DNA of 32,512 nt from an uncultured Saprospiraceae bacterium. Its GTDB lineage: Bacteria; Bacteroidota; Bacteroidia; Chitinophagales; Saprospiraceae. Positions within the stretch are counted from its first letter, which is position 1. Each line of letters begins with the position of its first letter. Shown piece by piece: positions 8,566-16,879 of this stretch. The position numbers and the translations under genes are program-made. Location: positions 1-32,512 of the forward strand of contig CAKZVJ010000084.1 in the NCBI GenBank assembly GCA_937923345.1. Reading direction: 5' to 3'. Below the pieces are notes generated by a model. The model ran no database searches. It saw nothing but the letters and a program-made list of their open reading frames with translations, and was not told the DNA's origin.

Positions 8566-9108
8566 CTACAGAATATCCACAATTTTGGAGAATTTCTTGA
8601 TGGAATAGTCAGGACGTAGCTTTGAAAGCGCTTCTTTGTCCTCTTCCTTGCCCTCCATAAGGGCGGTGAACATACCGAGATGCTGACCGAATAATATATC
8701 AGAAGCAGAATCCCCCACCATCAAAGATCTTTTGAAGTCAATCTCAGGAAATTTTCTCTTGGCCCACATACCCATGGCAGGCGATGGTTTACGGCAATTA
8801 AGTTTATCTTCTGCTAATTCTGTACAAGAAAAAATGGCATCTATTCGTCCCCCTCTTTTTTCTATTTGAGCAGTCATATGCGCATGCACTGTGTCGAGGT
8901 CTTCGTAGGTCATAAGTTCCTTACCTACACCTTGCTGGTTCGTCACTACTATGATCCTTTCTACTTTTGCCACCAACCGAGGAAAGGCATCTAGCACTCC
9001 TGGCATAAATGTAAAGTCATCCACAGACTTGACATATTGGCCAGGCAATCGCTTATTGATCACACCGTCTCTGTCTAAAAATAAGAAGGAAATTTTGGGT
9101 TTAGCCAC
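8566..9108 (-). CDS. gmhB: HAD-IIIA phosphatase, GmhB-like (heptose bisphosphate phosphatase)
   Basis: This 180-aa HAD enzyme has the catalytic pair D12/D14 in LDRDGVIN, T56 in VTNQQG, K107 in CRKPSP and D133/D137 in VGDSASD. GmhB removes a phosphate from D-glycero-D-manno-heptose 1,7-bisphosphate on the way to ADP- or GDP-heptose. The zinc loop of E. coli GmhB (C-x-H ... C-x-C-RKP) is shortened: C95 and C105 remain, but the His and third Cys positions are E97 and L103, so zinc is probably not bound. Translation starts at a GTG whose G overlaps the TAG of gmhA (TAGTG), which implies coupling. Its position directly after gmhA makes the heptose assignment the best one; a histidinol-phosphatase-like role is less likely. 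Confidence 0.82.
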   Translation of the reverse strand: MAKPKISFLFLDRDGVINKRLPGQYVKSVDDFTFMPGVLDAFPRLVAKVERIIVVTNQQGVGKELMTYEDLDTVHAHMTAQIEKRGGRIDAIFSCTELAEDKLNCRKPSPAMGMWAKRKFPEIDFKRSLMVGDSASDILFGQHLGMFTALMEGKEEDKEALSKLRPDYSIKKFSKIVDIL

Positions 9109-9698
9109 TAGTCAACAATATTATTTTTGAAGATACGCTTTTCTACCAACTCACAGATAATATGGCCGACCATGATGTGCGCTTCTTGTATACGGGGCGT
9201 ATGGCTCGATGGCATATTCAAGAGGAAATCACAATTGCTTTTTAGCTTTCCACCCGTAGCTCCTGTCATGCCTACCGTGATGGCATGTTGTGTACGTCCT
9301 TGTTCTAGCGCTTTGATGATATTCATAGAATTACCAGAGGTAGAAATGCCAATCAAAATATCTCCTTGCCTCACCTTGGCCTTTACCAATCTTGAATACA
9401 CCTCTTCAAAACTATAATCATTGATTACTGAAGTCATATAAGAGGAATTGACATGCAGCGCCTCTGCATACAAAGGCTCTCGGTCTAAAAGAAAGCGGCC
9501 CGTAAACTCAGCAGCTAAGTGTTGCGCATCTGCTGCACTACCGCCATTGCCACAAAAGAAAATTTTCTTATCTGCCTTCAATGCAATTACGCATACATCT
9601 GCGACCTGGTTGATGATAGATAGTAGCTTTTCATCTGACAGCAAGTTTTGCTTTGTCATGATGCTGCTCGTAATTATTTCTTTTATTTCATTTAACAT
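9108..9698 (-). CDS. gmhA: Sedoheptulose-7-phosphate isomerase, GmhA-like SIS protein
   Basis: The 196-aa product is a single SIS-domain protein with the GmhA motifs FFCGNGGSAADAQHLAAEF (about 47-65), LIGISTSGNSMNI and the C-terminal HIMVGHIICELVE, whose His and Glu residues sit at the active site. GmhA converts sedoheptulose 7-phosphate into D-glycero-D-manno-heptose 7-phosphate, the first committed step of heptose synthesis. I used the ATG at 9698; an in-frame TTG lies 9 nt upstream next to an AATCTTTG box. It starts 13 nt after the GT4 gene and overlaps gmhB by one base. hldE/hddA-type kinase and nucleotidyltransferase genes, needed to finish the pathway, are not in the window. Confidence 0.92.
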   Translation of the reverse strand: MLNEIKEIITSSIMTKQNLLSDEKLLSIINQVADVCVIALKADKKIFFCGNGGSAADAQHLAAEFTGRFLLDREPLYAEALHVNSSYMTSVINDYSFEEVYSRLVKAKVRQGDILIGISTSGNSMNIIKALEQGRTQHAITVGMTGATGGKLKSNCDFLLNMPSSHTPRIQEAHIMVGHIICELVEKRIFKNNIVD

Positions 9699-9711
9699 AG
9701 GGCACAAAGAT

Positions 9712-10836
9712 TCACAATTTATCTATTGCATTCATAAAATTTGACCAAGAAAATTCCTTCTTCTTTTCTTTTACCCCTTTGGTGAATTCAGAACTCTTAT
9801 TGAGCTTGAAAAAATCAGCTATGGCTTTCGCAATGTCTTCTGCCTGGACAGGAACTACATACCCGTTTTTGTTGTGGTCTACTATCTCAGGTAAACCGCC
9901 CACATTTGTGACGACCATAGGCTTTTCGAAATGATAAGCAATCTGGGAAATACCACTTTGAGTAGCCGTTTTATAGGGTTGTACTACCAAATCAGTTGCG
10001 CTAAAATAATTCCCTACCTCTTCATTGGAGATAAATTGTGTATGTAAGATGATCTTATCCGCAAGGTCTAACTTCTGGATCAAGGATTCATATTTTTCTT
10101 GTTGGTCATAATATTCGCCCGCCACTATGAGCTTTACTCCAAGTGCCTTTACACGCTCGTGACTCATCGCTTTTATAAGTAGGTCTAAGCCCTTGTAGGC
10201 TCGAATAAAACCAAAAAATAAAATGTGTCGCTCCGCTTTGTTTAGTTGTAGTTTTTCTTTCGCTTGATCTTGGGGAAGTATATCTCCATATATATCATAG
10301 ATGGGATGTGGTACATAATTTACTTTTTGTTGCTTGATGAATTGCTGCATTTCTTGGGCTACTGCTCTCGACATTACAACAAAACCATCTACCGCATTCA
10401 CAAAATATTGCGCCAGTACGGTATCCCCTATTCTTTTTTCGTGAGGAATAATATTATCAATCAAACCAACAATTTTGGTTTTACTATTTCGATTTATTTG
10501 TCTCAATATTGTTCCTAAGCTTGGCCCCATAAATGGAATCCAAAAACGAACTATGATGAGGTCGAAGTTTTCTTTGTTAATTTTTCGACCTACGGAAATC
10601 CAGTTGAGTGGATTGACACTATTGATACATACCTCGATATTTAGATCTTTTGGAGCAGGGTCTTCTGAAAATTGTGTTTTACCTGGAAAAAATATGGAGG
10701 GATATTGGAGAGAAAAGGTATAGAGTTTTACTTTGTTTCCTTTAGCTTGGTATGCGTAAGCGAGTCTTTCATTGAAGGAGGCTAGTCCACCACGCAATGG
10801 GTATGCAGGACCAATGATGCAAATTTTTTGAGACAT
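9712..10836 (-). CDS. Glycosyltransferase family 4 (GT-B)
   Basis: This 374-aa GT-B enzyme has the N-terminal acceptor-side motif GPAYPLRGGLASFNERLA and the C-terminal nucleotide-sugar domain with FFGFIRAYKGLDLLIKA, LIVAGEYYD, DLVVQPYK and PMVVTNVGGLPEIV. The usual E-x7-E motif is altered (ATQSGISQIAYHFEKP), so the first Glu is replaced, as in some GT4 subfamilies. It should transfer a hexose or heptose to a growing glycan; donor and acceptor cannot be told from sequence. The ATG at 10836 overlaps the TGA of the GT2 gene (TGATG), so the two are probably made in fixed ratio. gmhA follows after 13 nt. Confidence 0.88.
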   Translation of the reverse strand: MSQKICIIGPAYPLRGGLASFNERLAYAYQAKGNKVKLYTFSLQYPSIFFPGKTQFSEDPAPKDLNIEVCINSVNPLNWISVGRKINKENFDLIIVRFWIPFMGPSLGTILRQINRNSKTKIVGLIDNIIPHEKRIGDTVLAQYFVNAVDGFVVMSRAVAQEMQQFIKQQKVNYVPHPIYDIYGDILPQDQAKEKLQLNKAERHILFFGFIRAYKGLDLLIKAMSHERVKALGVKLIVAGEYYDQQEKYESLIQKLDLADKIILHTQFISNEEVGNYFSATDLVVQPYKTATQSGISQIAYHFEKPMVVTNVGGLPEIVDHNKNGYVVPVQAEDIAKAIADFFKLNKSSEFTKGVKEKKKEFSWSNFMNAIDKL

Positions 10837-11813
10837 CACACATCCACATTTATATCTTCTTCTATAATCTTATTTTCTACGCCCATCTTTTTCTCGACTA
10901 CATAGTAGTTTCGATTGCTAGAAGTACGCGATACCAACTCTGCTAGGAATCCAGTAACAAACAGTTGGGTACCGATAATCAGAGATAAAATACCAAAATA
11001 GAATAAGGGTCTCTCCGTCATCCCATAACCTTCTCTAAATATTTTATTGATACTGAGAATGGCTAGAATAACAAAACCAATCATGAAGGCCATTGTTCCT
11101 AGGGTGCCTAGAAAGTGCATAGGTCGCTTTCCGAATTTTCCAACAAAAGTAATGGACAATAAATCTAGAAAACCGGTGATCAATCTGCCCGCTCCAAACT
11201 TGGAGTATCCATATTTCCTTTCTTGGTGTTGCACTACTTTCTCGCCAATCTTGCTAAAGCCGGACCACTTGGCCATCACTGGGATATAGCGATGCATTTC
11301 ACCATAGACTTCTATACTCTTCACCACCTCTTTTCTATAGGCTTTCAATCCACAGTTGAAATCATTCAATTGTATTCCACTGATCATGCGGGTAACTCGG
11401 TTGAAAAATTTTGAAGGAATTGTCTTAGAAAGAGGGTCATGTCTTTTTTTCTTCCAACCAGATACGATATCGTATTTTTCATTGATGATCATATCATAGA
11501 GGGCTGGAATTTCATCTGGAGAGTCTTGAAGGTCAGCGTCCATGGTGATGACTACATCTCCCTGGGCATGCTCAAAGGCAATATTGAGGGCAGCAGATTT
11601 TCCATAGTTACGACGAAACTTGATGCCTCTGACGCTTCTATTTTTTCTCCGGAGATTTTTAATCACGCTCCAAGAATCATCAGAGCTACCATCATCGACC
11701 ATGAGGATCTCATAGGTGAAGTCGTGGTCTGCCATCACTCTGGCAATCCATTCTTCCAAATGCGGAAGTGACTCTTCCTCATTGTAAACCGGTACTACTA
11801 TACTTAGATTCAT
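10836..11813 (-). CDS. Membrane-anchored GT2 glycosyltransferase (DPM1/GtrB-like)
   Basis: The 325-aa protein has the GT-A core IVVPVYNEEESLP, LMVDDGSSDDSW, FRRNYGKSAAL and the metal-binding DADLQDSPDEIP. The polyprenyl-phosphate class motifs are NDFNCGLKAYR, MHRYIPVM and QHQERKYGYSKFG. Two transmembrane helices follow near 232-255 and 270-294. Relatives move a sugar from a nucleotide donor to undecaprenyl or dolichol phosphate at the inner membrane. The start ATG overlaps the upstream stop as ATGA, and its own stop overlaps the GT4 start. In many Bacteroidota this GT2 follows DUF4199 and dihydroorotase-like genes, as here. Confidence 0.92.
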   Translation of the reverse strand: MNLSIVVPVYNEEESLPHLEEWIARVMADHDFTYEILMVDDGSSDDSWSVIKNLRRKNRSVRGIKFRRNYGKSAALNIAFEHAQGDVVITMDADLQDSPDEIPALYDMIINEKYDIVSGWKKKRHDPLSKTIPSKFFNRVTRMISGIQLNDFNCGLKAYRKEVVKSIEVYGEMHRYIPVMAKWSGFSKIGEKVVQHQERKYGYSKFGAGRLITGFLDLLSITFVGKFGKRPMHFLGTLGTMAFMIGFVILAILSINKIFREGYGMTERPLFYFGILSLIIGTQLFVTGFLAELVSRTSSNRNYYVVEKKMGVENKIIEEDINVDV

Positions 11814-12304
11814 CCTTTATTTCTCCAAATCAATCCTATAATGAACGAGAACAAAAATCCAACGACTACTTCCAAGGCTAAAGAAAATAAGGTCCGCGAT
11901 ATCGTTACCGCTTCTTCTATAGTCACTGGTGTGATGGTATTGCTTCGTCCAGGTACCCCTTTGGGCTGCAATTCTGGAAAGTGTTCGTTGAGATAAGCGG
12001 CACTTATCTGGTAGAGATCATGATCTACAAATCGAAATAAGATAAATTCGAAGACTGTAAATATTGTACTCGCTACCACGAAAGTCAAAAAAGCGGGTCT
12101 TATCCAGCTTACTAGTGCTGACTTATCTTCCATCATGCTCCTATACTTGCCTACTGCTATCCAAGCGCAAACAATGTATATAGGGTACCTCAGAGATTTA
12201 ACGAATGGATTAACGATCAGTTGCTTTTCCACGAAATAAAGCAACAAATACAAGACGATCGCTAATAATGCCGCTAAGATTCCGTAATACACTGGTTTTT
12301 TCAT
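11810..12304 (-). CDS. DUF4199-like four-helix membrane protein
   Basis: The 164-aa product has four likely transmembrane segments: near 8-26 (YGILAALLAIVLYLLLYFV), 36-51, 72-92 (FLTFVVASTIFTVFEFILF) and 138-160 (LFSLALEVVVGFLFSFIIGLIW). A soluble stretch of about 40 residues lies between the last two. Spacing and position match DUF4199 proteins. I used the ATG at 12304; a TTG precedes it by one codon. It starts 8 nt after the other DUF4199 gene and overlaps the GT2 gene by ATGA. Function is unknown. The constant link with GT2 suggests help with a membrane step of glycan export or assembly, which is inference only. Confidence 0.75.
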   Translation of the reverse strand: MKKPVYYGILAALLAIVLYLLLYFVEKQLIVNPFVKSLRYPIYIVCAWIAVGKYRSMMEDKSALVSWIRPAFLTFVVASTIFTVFEFILFRFVDHDLYQISAAYLNEHFPELQPKGVPGRSNTITPVTIEEAVTISRTLFSLALEVVVGFLFSFIIGLIWRNKG

Positions 12305-12312
12305 CAAATTAT

Positions 12313-12867
12313 TTAGTTCGTTTTCACAACCGCTCCGGTAATCAATCCAGCAAATAATCCTGTAAATAGAGGCATGATAGCAGTTGTCCCTGCCATTACC
12401 AATGGCGAGGTCATAGCGCCAACCATTCCCATAGCAGTTTCTATTTCATCATCACTCATACCAGCTTCTTCATATTGGGACGATATCATTTCCAACATTA
12501 CTTCTTCATATCCAGTAAAAATAAAATTGTAGAATACATAGGTCCAAATAGCAGCAATCACTCCATAAACCAGGGTCGTCAAAATGCCTACCCCTAAGGC
12601 TTGGCCAATGCTAATATTGCCGCCACGATTTGCTTTATGTTCTTTGACAGCTAGGACTACAAACATAACTGTAAGCCCAAGGCCTACCAGCCAAATTACC
12701 GTTCCAAGCATTGGATTACTACCATCCATAGAACTTTCAAGTATGCCGCTTAAGTACATGACTAGTATTAATGCAACAGCTATTAAGCCTCTGATAACGC
12801 CATATTTTAGCGCAGGTGTGAATGGAGAGGCATCATGGTTGATTTCAGAAATGTTTTGATCTAACAT
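12313..12867 (-). CDS. DUF4199 domain membrane protein
   Basis: This 184-aa protein begins MLDQNISEINHD and then shows the typical DUF4199 opening SPFTPALKYGVIRGLIAVAL. Transmembrane helices lie near 27-45, 55-76, 90-117 (IGQALGVGILTTLVYGVIA) and 155-180. The loop before the last helix is acidic (SQYEEAGMSDDEIETAMGM). I chose the ATG at 12867. A longer frame from a TTG at 12933 would add 22 residues of unlikely composition and overlap the dihydroorotase-like stop. The gap to that gene is 62 nt. It is related in layout to the next gene, so the two look like an old tandem duplication. Confidence 0.8.
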   Translation of the reverse strand: MLDQNISEINHDASPFTPALKYGVIRGLIAVALILVMYLSGILESSMDGSNPMLGTVIWLVGLGLTVMFVVLAVKEHKANRGGNISIGQALGVGILTTLVYGVIAAIWTYVFYNFIFTGYEEVMLEMISSQYEEAGMSDDEIETAMGMVGAMTSPLVMAGTTAIMPLFTGLFAGLITGAVVKTN

Positions 12868-12929
12868 AGTATGTGGTTTTGATTCGTGTGAAATATACTC
12901 GAATTTGTAGAATTTCGAGAAAAAGCGAA

Positions 12930-14198
12930 TCAATTTTCTACTAACACTCCATTATTGTATACTGAAAACACCTTTCCCTTCAGTTTTTGACCTATAAAAG
13001 GAGAATTTTTACTCTTAGATTTAATGTTGCTTTTCTCATAGGTCCACTCTTCAGAGGGACTAAAAATGCAAAGGTTGGCTTCTGCGCCTTCCTTTATTTC
13101 GGGGGTGTTCATTCTGAATACTCTCCGAGGGGCAAAAGCTAACTTCTCTACAATGTCTGCTAGAGTGAACTTGTCCGAAACCAAATTGAGCAACAAGGGA
13201 AACAATGTCTCGATGCCTGTCGCGCCAAAATCAGCGTATGGAAATTCTACTTTTTTAGCTTCCTCTTCTAGTGGTTGATGATTAGAAGAGACTAAGTCTA
13301 TCGTCCCCGATATAAATCCTTTGATCAAGGCCCGTTTATCTTTTGCCTCTCTCAAGGGAGGAAACACTTTATAGTTTACATCATACTGTCCCAGCGCCTG
13401 ATCATCAAAACAAAGGTTCAAAATGGGTACTGAGGCGCTGACCAACAGGCCTGATTTTTTTGCTGATTTGATCAAGTCTACCGAGCCGGCTGTAGATATA
13501 TTGGCACAATGCAATCTAGATTCTGTGTACGCACAAATATCCAGATCTCGCTTGAGCATTAGTTCTTCTGCTAGGTTTGGTAATCCTGGTAATCCAAGCA
13601 TGGTACTTACCTGACCTTCATGTATCTGCCCATCTCCACTTACACTTTCATCATTGGGTTGGTTATACACCAGCCCATCAAAAGTCTTGGCATAGTTTAG
13701 CGCTCGCTGAATAAGCCCTCCGCTTTGTACACTATGATTCCCATCTGAAAATGCCACTGCACCCGCCTCATGCATATCTATGATCTCCGCTATGTTCTCT
13801 CCTTTTCCTTGCACACTGATACTACCCATCGGATAGATGCTCACTGCTTCTCTTTTATTCGCACTTTGGATAAAGGCCACCTGTGCCTTATTGTCTACAA
13901 CGGGCTGGACATCCGGACTCACGATCACACTTGTGAAGCCTCCGTTAGCCGCTGCGGCTCGGATACTCGCTAAAGTCTCTCTGTGTTCGTATCCAGGTTC
14001 TCCACATTGCGCACCTACATCTACCCATCCGATGCTGGCATAAGCATTAGGATACGCTAATACTTTTGCTCCTTTCGGTGCTTTTATTTTGTCCGCAATT
14101 TTCTTGATAATACCCTTAGAAATAAGGAGGTCTACCTTTTTTTGAGGTACTTTTTTTGAGGGAGAGATTATACGTATTTGTTTATACAGTACGTCCAT
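12930..14198 (-). CDS. Dihydroorotase-like amidohydrolase, predicted inactive
   Basis: The 422-aa protein is a full-length type I dihydroorotase homologue (WVDVGAQCGEPGYEHRET, GGFTSVIVSPDVQPVVD, VAFSDG, NYKVFPPLRE, APRRVFRMNTPEI). Active enzymes need a metal-binding H-x-H; here the positions are G62 and Q64, and the following substrate Arg is G66. The later metal His positions read Q180 and N233, and the catalytic Asp of S-D-H-A-P is N306 (SSNHQP). Dihydroorotase activity is therefore very unlikely. Such degenerate paralogues occur in Bacteroidota beside DUF4199 and GT2 genes. Inactive dihydroorotases elsewhere act as structural partners of aspartate carbamoyltransferase. A structural or regulatory role is inferred; a true pyrC should be elsewhere in the genome. 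Confidence 0.85.
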   Translation of the reverse strand: MDVLYKQIRIISPSKKVPQKKVDLLISKGIIKKIADKIKAPKGAKVLAYPNAYASIGWVDVGAQCGEPGYEHRETLASIRAAAANGGFTSVIVSPDVQPVVDNKAQVAFIQSANKREAVSIYPMGSISVQGKGENIAEIIDMHEAGAVAFSDGNHSVQSGGLIQRALNYAKTFDGLVYNQPNDESVSGDGQIHEGQVSTMLGLPGLPNLAEELMLKRDLDICAYTESRLHCANISTAGSVDLIKSAKKSGLLVSASVPILNLCFDDQALGQYDVNYKVFPPLREAKDKRALIKGFISGTIDLVSSNHQPLEEEAKKVEFPYADFGATGIETLFPLLLNLVSDKFTLADIVEKLAFAPRRVFRMNTPEIKEGAEANLCIFSPSEEWTYEKSNIKSKSKNSPFIGQKLKGKVFSVYNNGVLVEN

Positions 14199-14274
14199 TC
14201 ACAAGTTTTAAGGTCTCAATGGTTCGCTAATAAATTTTAAATCACCATTTTTGATTGCTTGCATCGAAGGCAAA

Positions 14275-16317
14275 TCAATCTACTTTCCAAAAACGCAGAA
14301 GTAAGACTTCGATTGCTAGAAAGAGGAGTGCAAGTATGATGCACCAACGCCACAAAATGACTCCTGTACTTCTTTCTTTTATAAGCTCAGCGAAATTAGC
14401 ATTCTTAGAAGAATCTACAATAGAAAAGGCTGGATTATTTTGCGTCATCTCTGTTAGTCCCTCTACATTGATGTACTGCAGTTCTGATTCTCTCCTATCA
14501 AAGTTATATCCGTATACATTGAGGGGTTTTCCAGCTTCCAAGTAAAGGTTATAAAAACCAGCTTCTTTGATTTGATTATTCATGCCCAAAATGACTTGAG
14601 AGCCGATTACTTTTTGCTCAGGTATAAACTCTTCTTTCTCTCCTTTGATTTTATAGATCATTTCTGCTCCTGTGGCTCTATTCGCCTGATCAAGCACCTC
14701 ATCTTTACCTATCGTATATGCGATATCATTATTCTTAGCAGATGATATAGCCATCTTATATAACATCGGTACGAAGATTTCGCCGTTTTTTACTAGGTCA
14801 TTTTGATCCGCGTTGAGTGGGCCTGCGCACAGATACAAGTGCCCTTGACCAGTTCTATATTTAGCGAGATAGCTCGACCCATCTCTATAGATCATCAATG
14901 GTTCTTCTCCTCTACTAGAGAACTTAGTCAGGCTAAAATTAGATTGCGTGACGGGCAGCTTAAATAAGGCACTCTTATTTTCGAATACATCTTTAAAGAC
15001 AAACTCTTCTGTATTGATATTGGATACTTTTCTTTCGCTTTTCTCATTGGCGCCCAATTGATTAGCGGGTACGCCATCCAAGAAAGCATTATAGCTCTCT
15101 TTGTTAGCCGATGCAGATGGAAACATCAGCACATTCCCTCCATTCTTGATATACTCCGTCAGCTCAAATGTCAATCCAGAGGAAAGACTTGTCAAGTCAT
15201 TCGTGACGATTAAGTCATAGGAAGGAAAAGATGAATAATCAATATTTTGAGATGACTTATTGGTAATCTTAAAGCTCTCGATACCATTAAAAGCAGCATT
15301 CAAATATTTATTATTAGCGGTACCGTTGATTACCAAGGCATTAATTTGTTCTGCTACATTAAATGTAAAATAATATGAGTCATCAAATTGGACTGGATAA
15401 TCTGTAATCGTCAATTCTGCTTTGTGCCATCCATTTCGTAGGATAGTCACATTTACCGTATCCGTTACTTCTTGACCTGCTGGGATATTCATCGTACCTA
15501 CTGGCTTGATTTGGCCGTCCAGCTTGAGCGCCAATCGAACATTCTCCGCATCCTCTTGGCTATAGTTCTTTATTTTTACTACGAGCGGATTAGTTTGATT
15601 TCGCATCCGTACTGGTGAGTCAAACCAACAGGAGTCAATCGCAATATTTTTCTCTTGTACAGACTGCAGTGGCAGTAGATTGATAGCTACCGTAGTATCT
15701 TCATAGGTATTGATGTCTGTGATATTCTGTTGAAAATCTGAGATCACATAAGATACCATTATTTCATTGTCTTGCCTTGTCTCTAAGGCCTGCTTTTGAC
15801 GTACCATCACCTGGGATATCTTTTTCACAGATGGGGTCACTTTTATTTCATCTATCAAGGCGATCGCATCCTCTTGACTGACTAATCTCTGGTGTCTTCC
15901 TTCAAAATCACCCGTCAGAATCTGAAATCTATCTTCTACATTGTAGGCCGCCACTACTTCTCTGGCGCGCTCCTTGGCTTTATCTATGAGTGGCACATCC
16001 TGAGATAGCGAGGACATACTAAAAGAGTTGTCCACATATACTGCGACCGCCTTCGCTCCTTTTTTCACTTCCGTATCCTTGGGGATAAACGGTTGCGCAA
16101 ATCCAAGGATCAGTAATGCCATAGCCAATAGCCTCGCCAACAATACCAATAGGTTACGAATCTTTCTTCTAGCGCTGGTTTCCTCTTTGACTTCTTTTAG
16201 GAATCTGACATTAGTAAAGTACACCTTCTTAAATCTTCTGAAAAAGAAAAGATGAATAATCACTGGGATCGCCAGGGCTAATAAGCCATATAAAAATGCT
16301 GGATGTAAAAACTGCAT
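14275..16317 (-). CDS. BatA N-terminal domain / VWA-type membrane protein
   Basis: This 680-aa protein starts with the BatA ('aerotolerance regulator') domain: FLHPAFLYGLLALAIPVIIHLFFF, then RRFKKVYFTNVRFLKEV and a second helix near 55-76 (NLLVLLARLLAMALLILGF). A von Willebrand A-like domain begins at VAVYVDNSFSM near 90-99, with the D-x-S-x-S metal site intact. Beta-sandwich and GATase-like regions follow (LVTNDLTSL, GGNVLMFPSA), and a C-terminal helix near 652-673 anchors the chain. Most of it should face the periplasm. Relatives are common in Bacteroidota, and their role in envelope stress or MoxR-linked assembly is not settled. It leads the block: 76 nt separate it from the dihydroorotase-like gene. 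Confidence 0.88.
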   Translation of the reverse strand: MQFLHPAFLYGLLALAIPVIIHLFFFRRFKKVYFTNVRFLKEVKEETSARRKIRNLLVLLARLLAMALLILGFAQPFIPKDTEVKKGAKAVAVYVDNSFSMSSLSQDVPLIDKAKERAREVVAAYNVEDRFQILTGDFEGRHQRLVSQEDAIALIDEIKVTPSVKKISQVMVRQKQALETRQDNEIMVSYVISDFQQNITDINTYEDTTVAINLLPLQSVQEKNIAIDSCWFDSPVRMRNQTNPLVVKIKNYSQEDAENVRLALKLDGQIKPVGTMNIPAGQEVTDTVNVTILRNGWHKAELTITDYPVQFDDSYYFTFNVAEQINALVINGTANNKYLNAAFNGIESFKITNKSSQNIDYSSFPSYDLIVTNDLTSLSSGLTFELTEYIKNGGNVLMFPSASANKESYNAFLDGVPANQLGANEKSERKVSNINTEEFVFKDVFENKSALFKLPVTQSNFSLTKFSSRGEEPLMIYRDGSSYLAKYRTGQGHLYLCAGPLNADQNDLVKNGEIFVPMLYKMAISSAKNNDIAYTIGKDEVLDQANRATGAEMIYKIKGEKEEFIPEQKVIGSQVILGMNNQIKEAGFYNLYLEAGKPLNVYGYNFDRRESELQYINVEGLTEMTQNNPAFSIVDSSKNANFAELIKERSTGVILWRWCIILALLFLAIEVLLLRFWKVD

Positions 16318-16324
16318 ATAAGGG

Positions 16325-16357
16325 CAAAAATAGAATAAAACACAAGGATTTTATCAA
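16325..16357 (-). promoter_or_regulatory. Possible promoter of the BatA-glycan block
   Basis: On the minus strand TTG (16357-16355), 22 nt and TATTTTTG (16332-16325) fit the Bacteroidota pattern. The box ends only 7 nt before the ATG at 16317, so the transcript would be nearly leaderless. The surroundings are A/T-rich, so chance matches are easy. Confidence 0.3.
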
Positions 16358-16435
16358 AAATATATACGCTGTAAACACTTATTTGTTGTGAAGCCTACCA
16401 AGAGACGGTATCACTATGTTTATTGTAGGATTTGT

Positions 16436-16620
16436 ATTCGGGCATGCCCCTGCCTTTTATAGGTTTTTATAGGTATTTAAGGGGTTTATTAAGGGCAGGG
16501 TCGGGCTCCTCCAGGCTCGCTGCTCGCTCGGTATCCAGTCTCCTATCGTCGTCTGGACACGGATGGCTGAAGCCATCCCCTTCCATATCCCTCATGCAAA
16601 AAGGATCCTAGCTGGAGGCA
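16436..16620. repeat. GC-rich structured intergenic element 3
   Basis: It lies in the 562-nt gap between BatA and the AraC gene, where I see no coding sequence. Outer arms CCCTGCC (near 16447) and GGGCAGG (near 16493) enclose an A/T-rich stretch with two AGGTNTTTATAGG-like copies. On the minus strand it contains CCGAGCGAGCAGCGAGCCTGGA, close to CCGAGCGAAGAGCGAGCTGTGGA in element 2. GATGGCTGAAGCCATCC near 16561 is a perfect-armed hairpin (GATGGCT/AGCCATC). Confidence 0.55.
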
Positions 16621-16653
16621 CGTTTCTCCAAAATGTTAATATTGTTTATACTG

Positions 16654-16709
16654 GAGTCCGCTCCGAAAAGTAAAGAAAACACAAAACGACTATTTTAGTG
16701 AGTGGACTC
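16654..16709. repeat. Short inverted-repeat element, copy A
   Basis: The ends GAGTCCGCTC (16654-16663) and GAGTGGACTC (16700-16709) are inverted repeats with one mismatch. The interior CCGAAAAGTAAAGAAAACACAA is followed by a decayed internal repeat. About 48 nt align with copy B (18540-18606) at six differences, in the same orientation. The form suits a MITE or the leftover end of an insertion sequence. The two copies bracket the AraC-cupredoxin pair. Confidence 0.6.
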
Positions 16710-16879
16710 ATGCATATTTAATTGCTGAATCGAGGAATACTACCAATTGAATGTCCCTATTCCTTATTTTGTATAACCGGGGGATACACCATTTATCTTA
16801 TGCTTTCGAATTCTGTGTATAAATGATTTGATTGTTTTTAAATTGTGTACCTTCTACATCAACTTACTCATTCCAAAAG

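Noticed and set aside
12868-12933. TTG at 12933 as start of the DUF4199 gene
   Set aside because: It adds an atypical N-terminus and overlaps the upstream stop; the ATG at 12867 gives the usual DUF4199 beginning.
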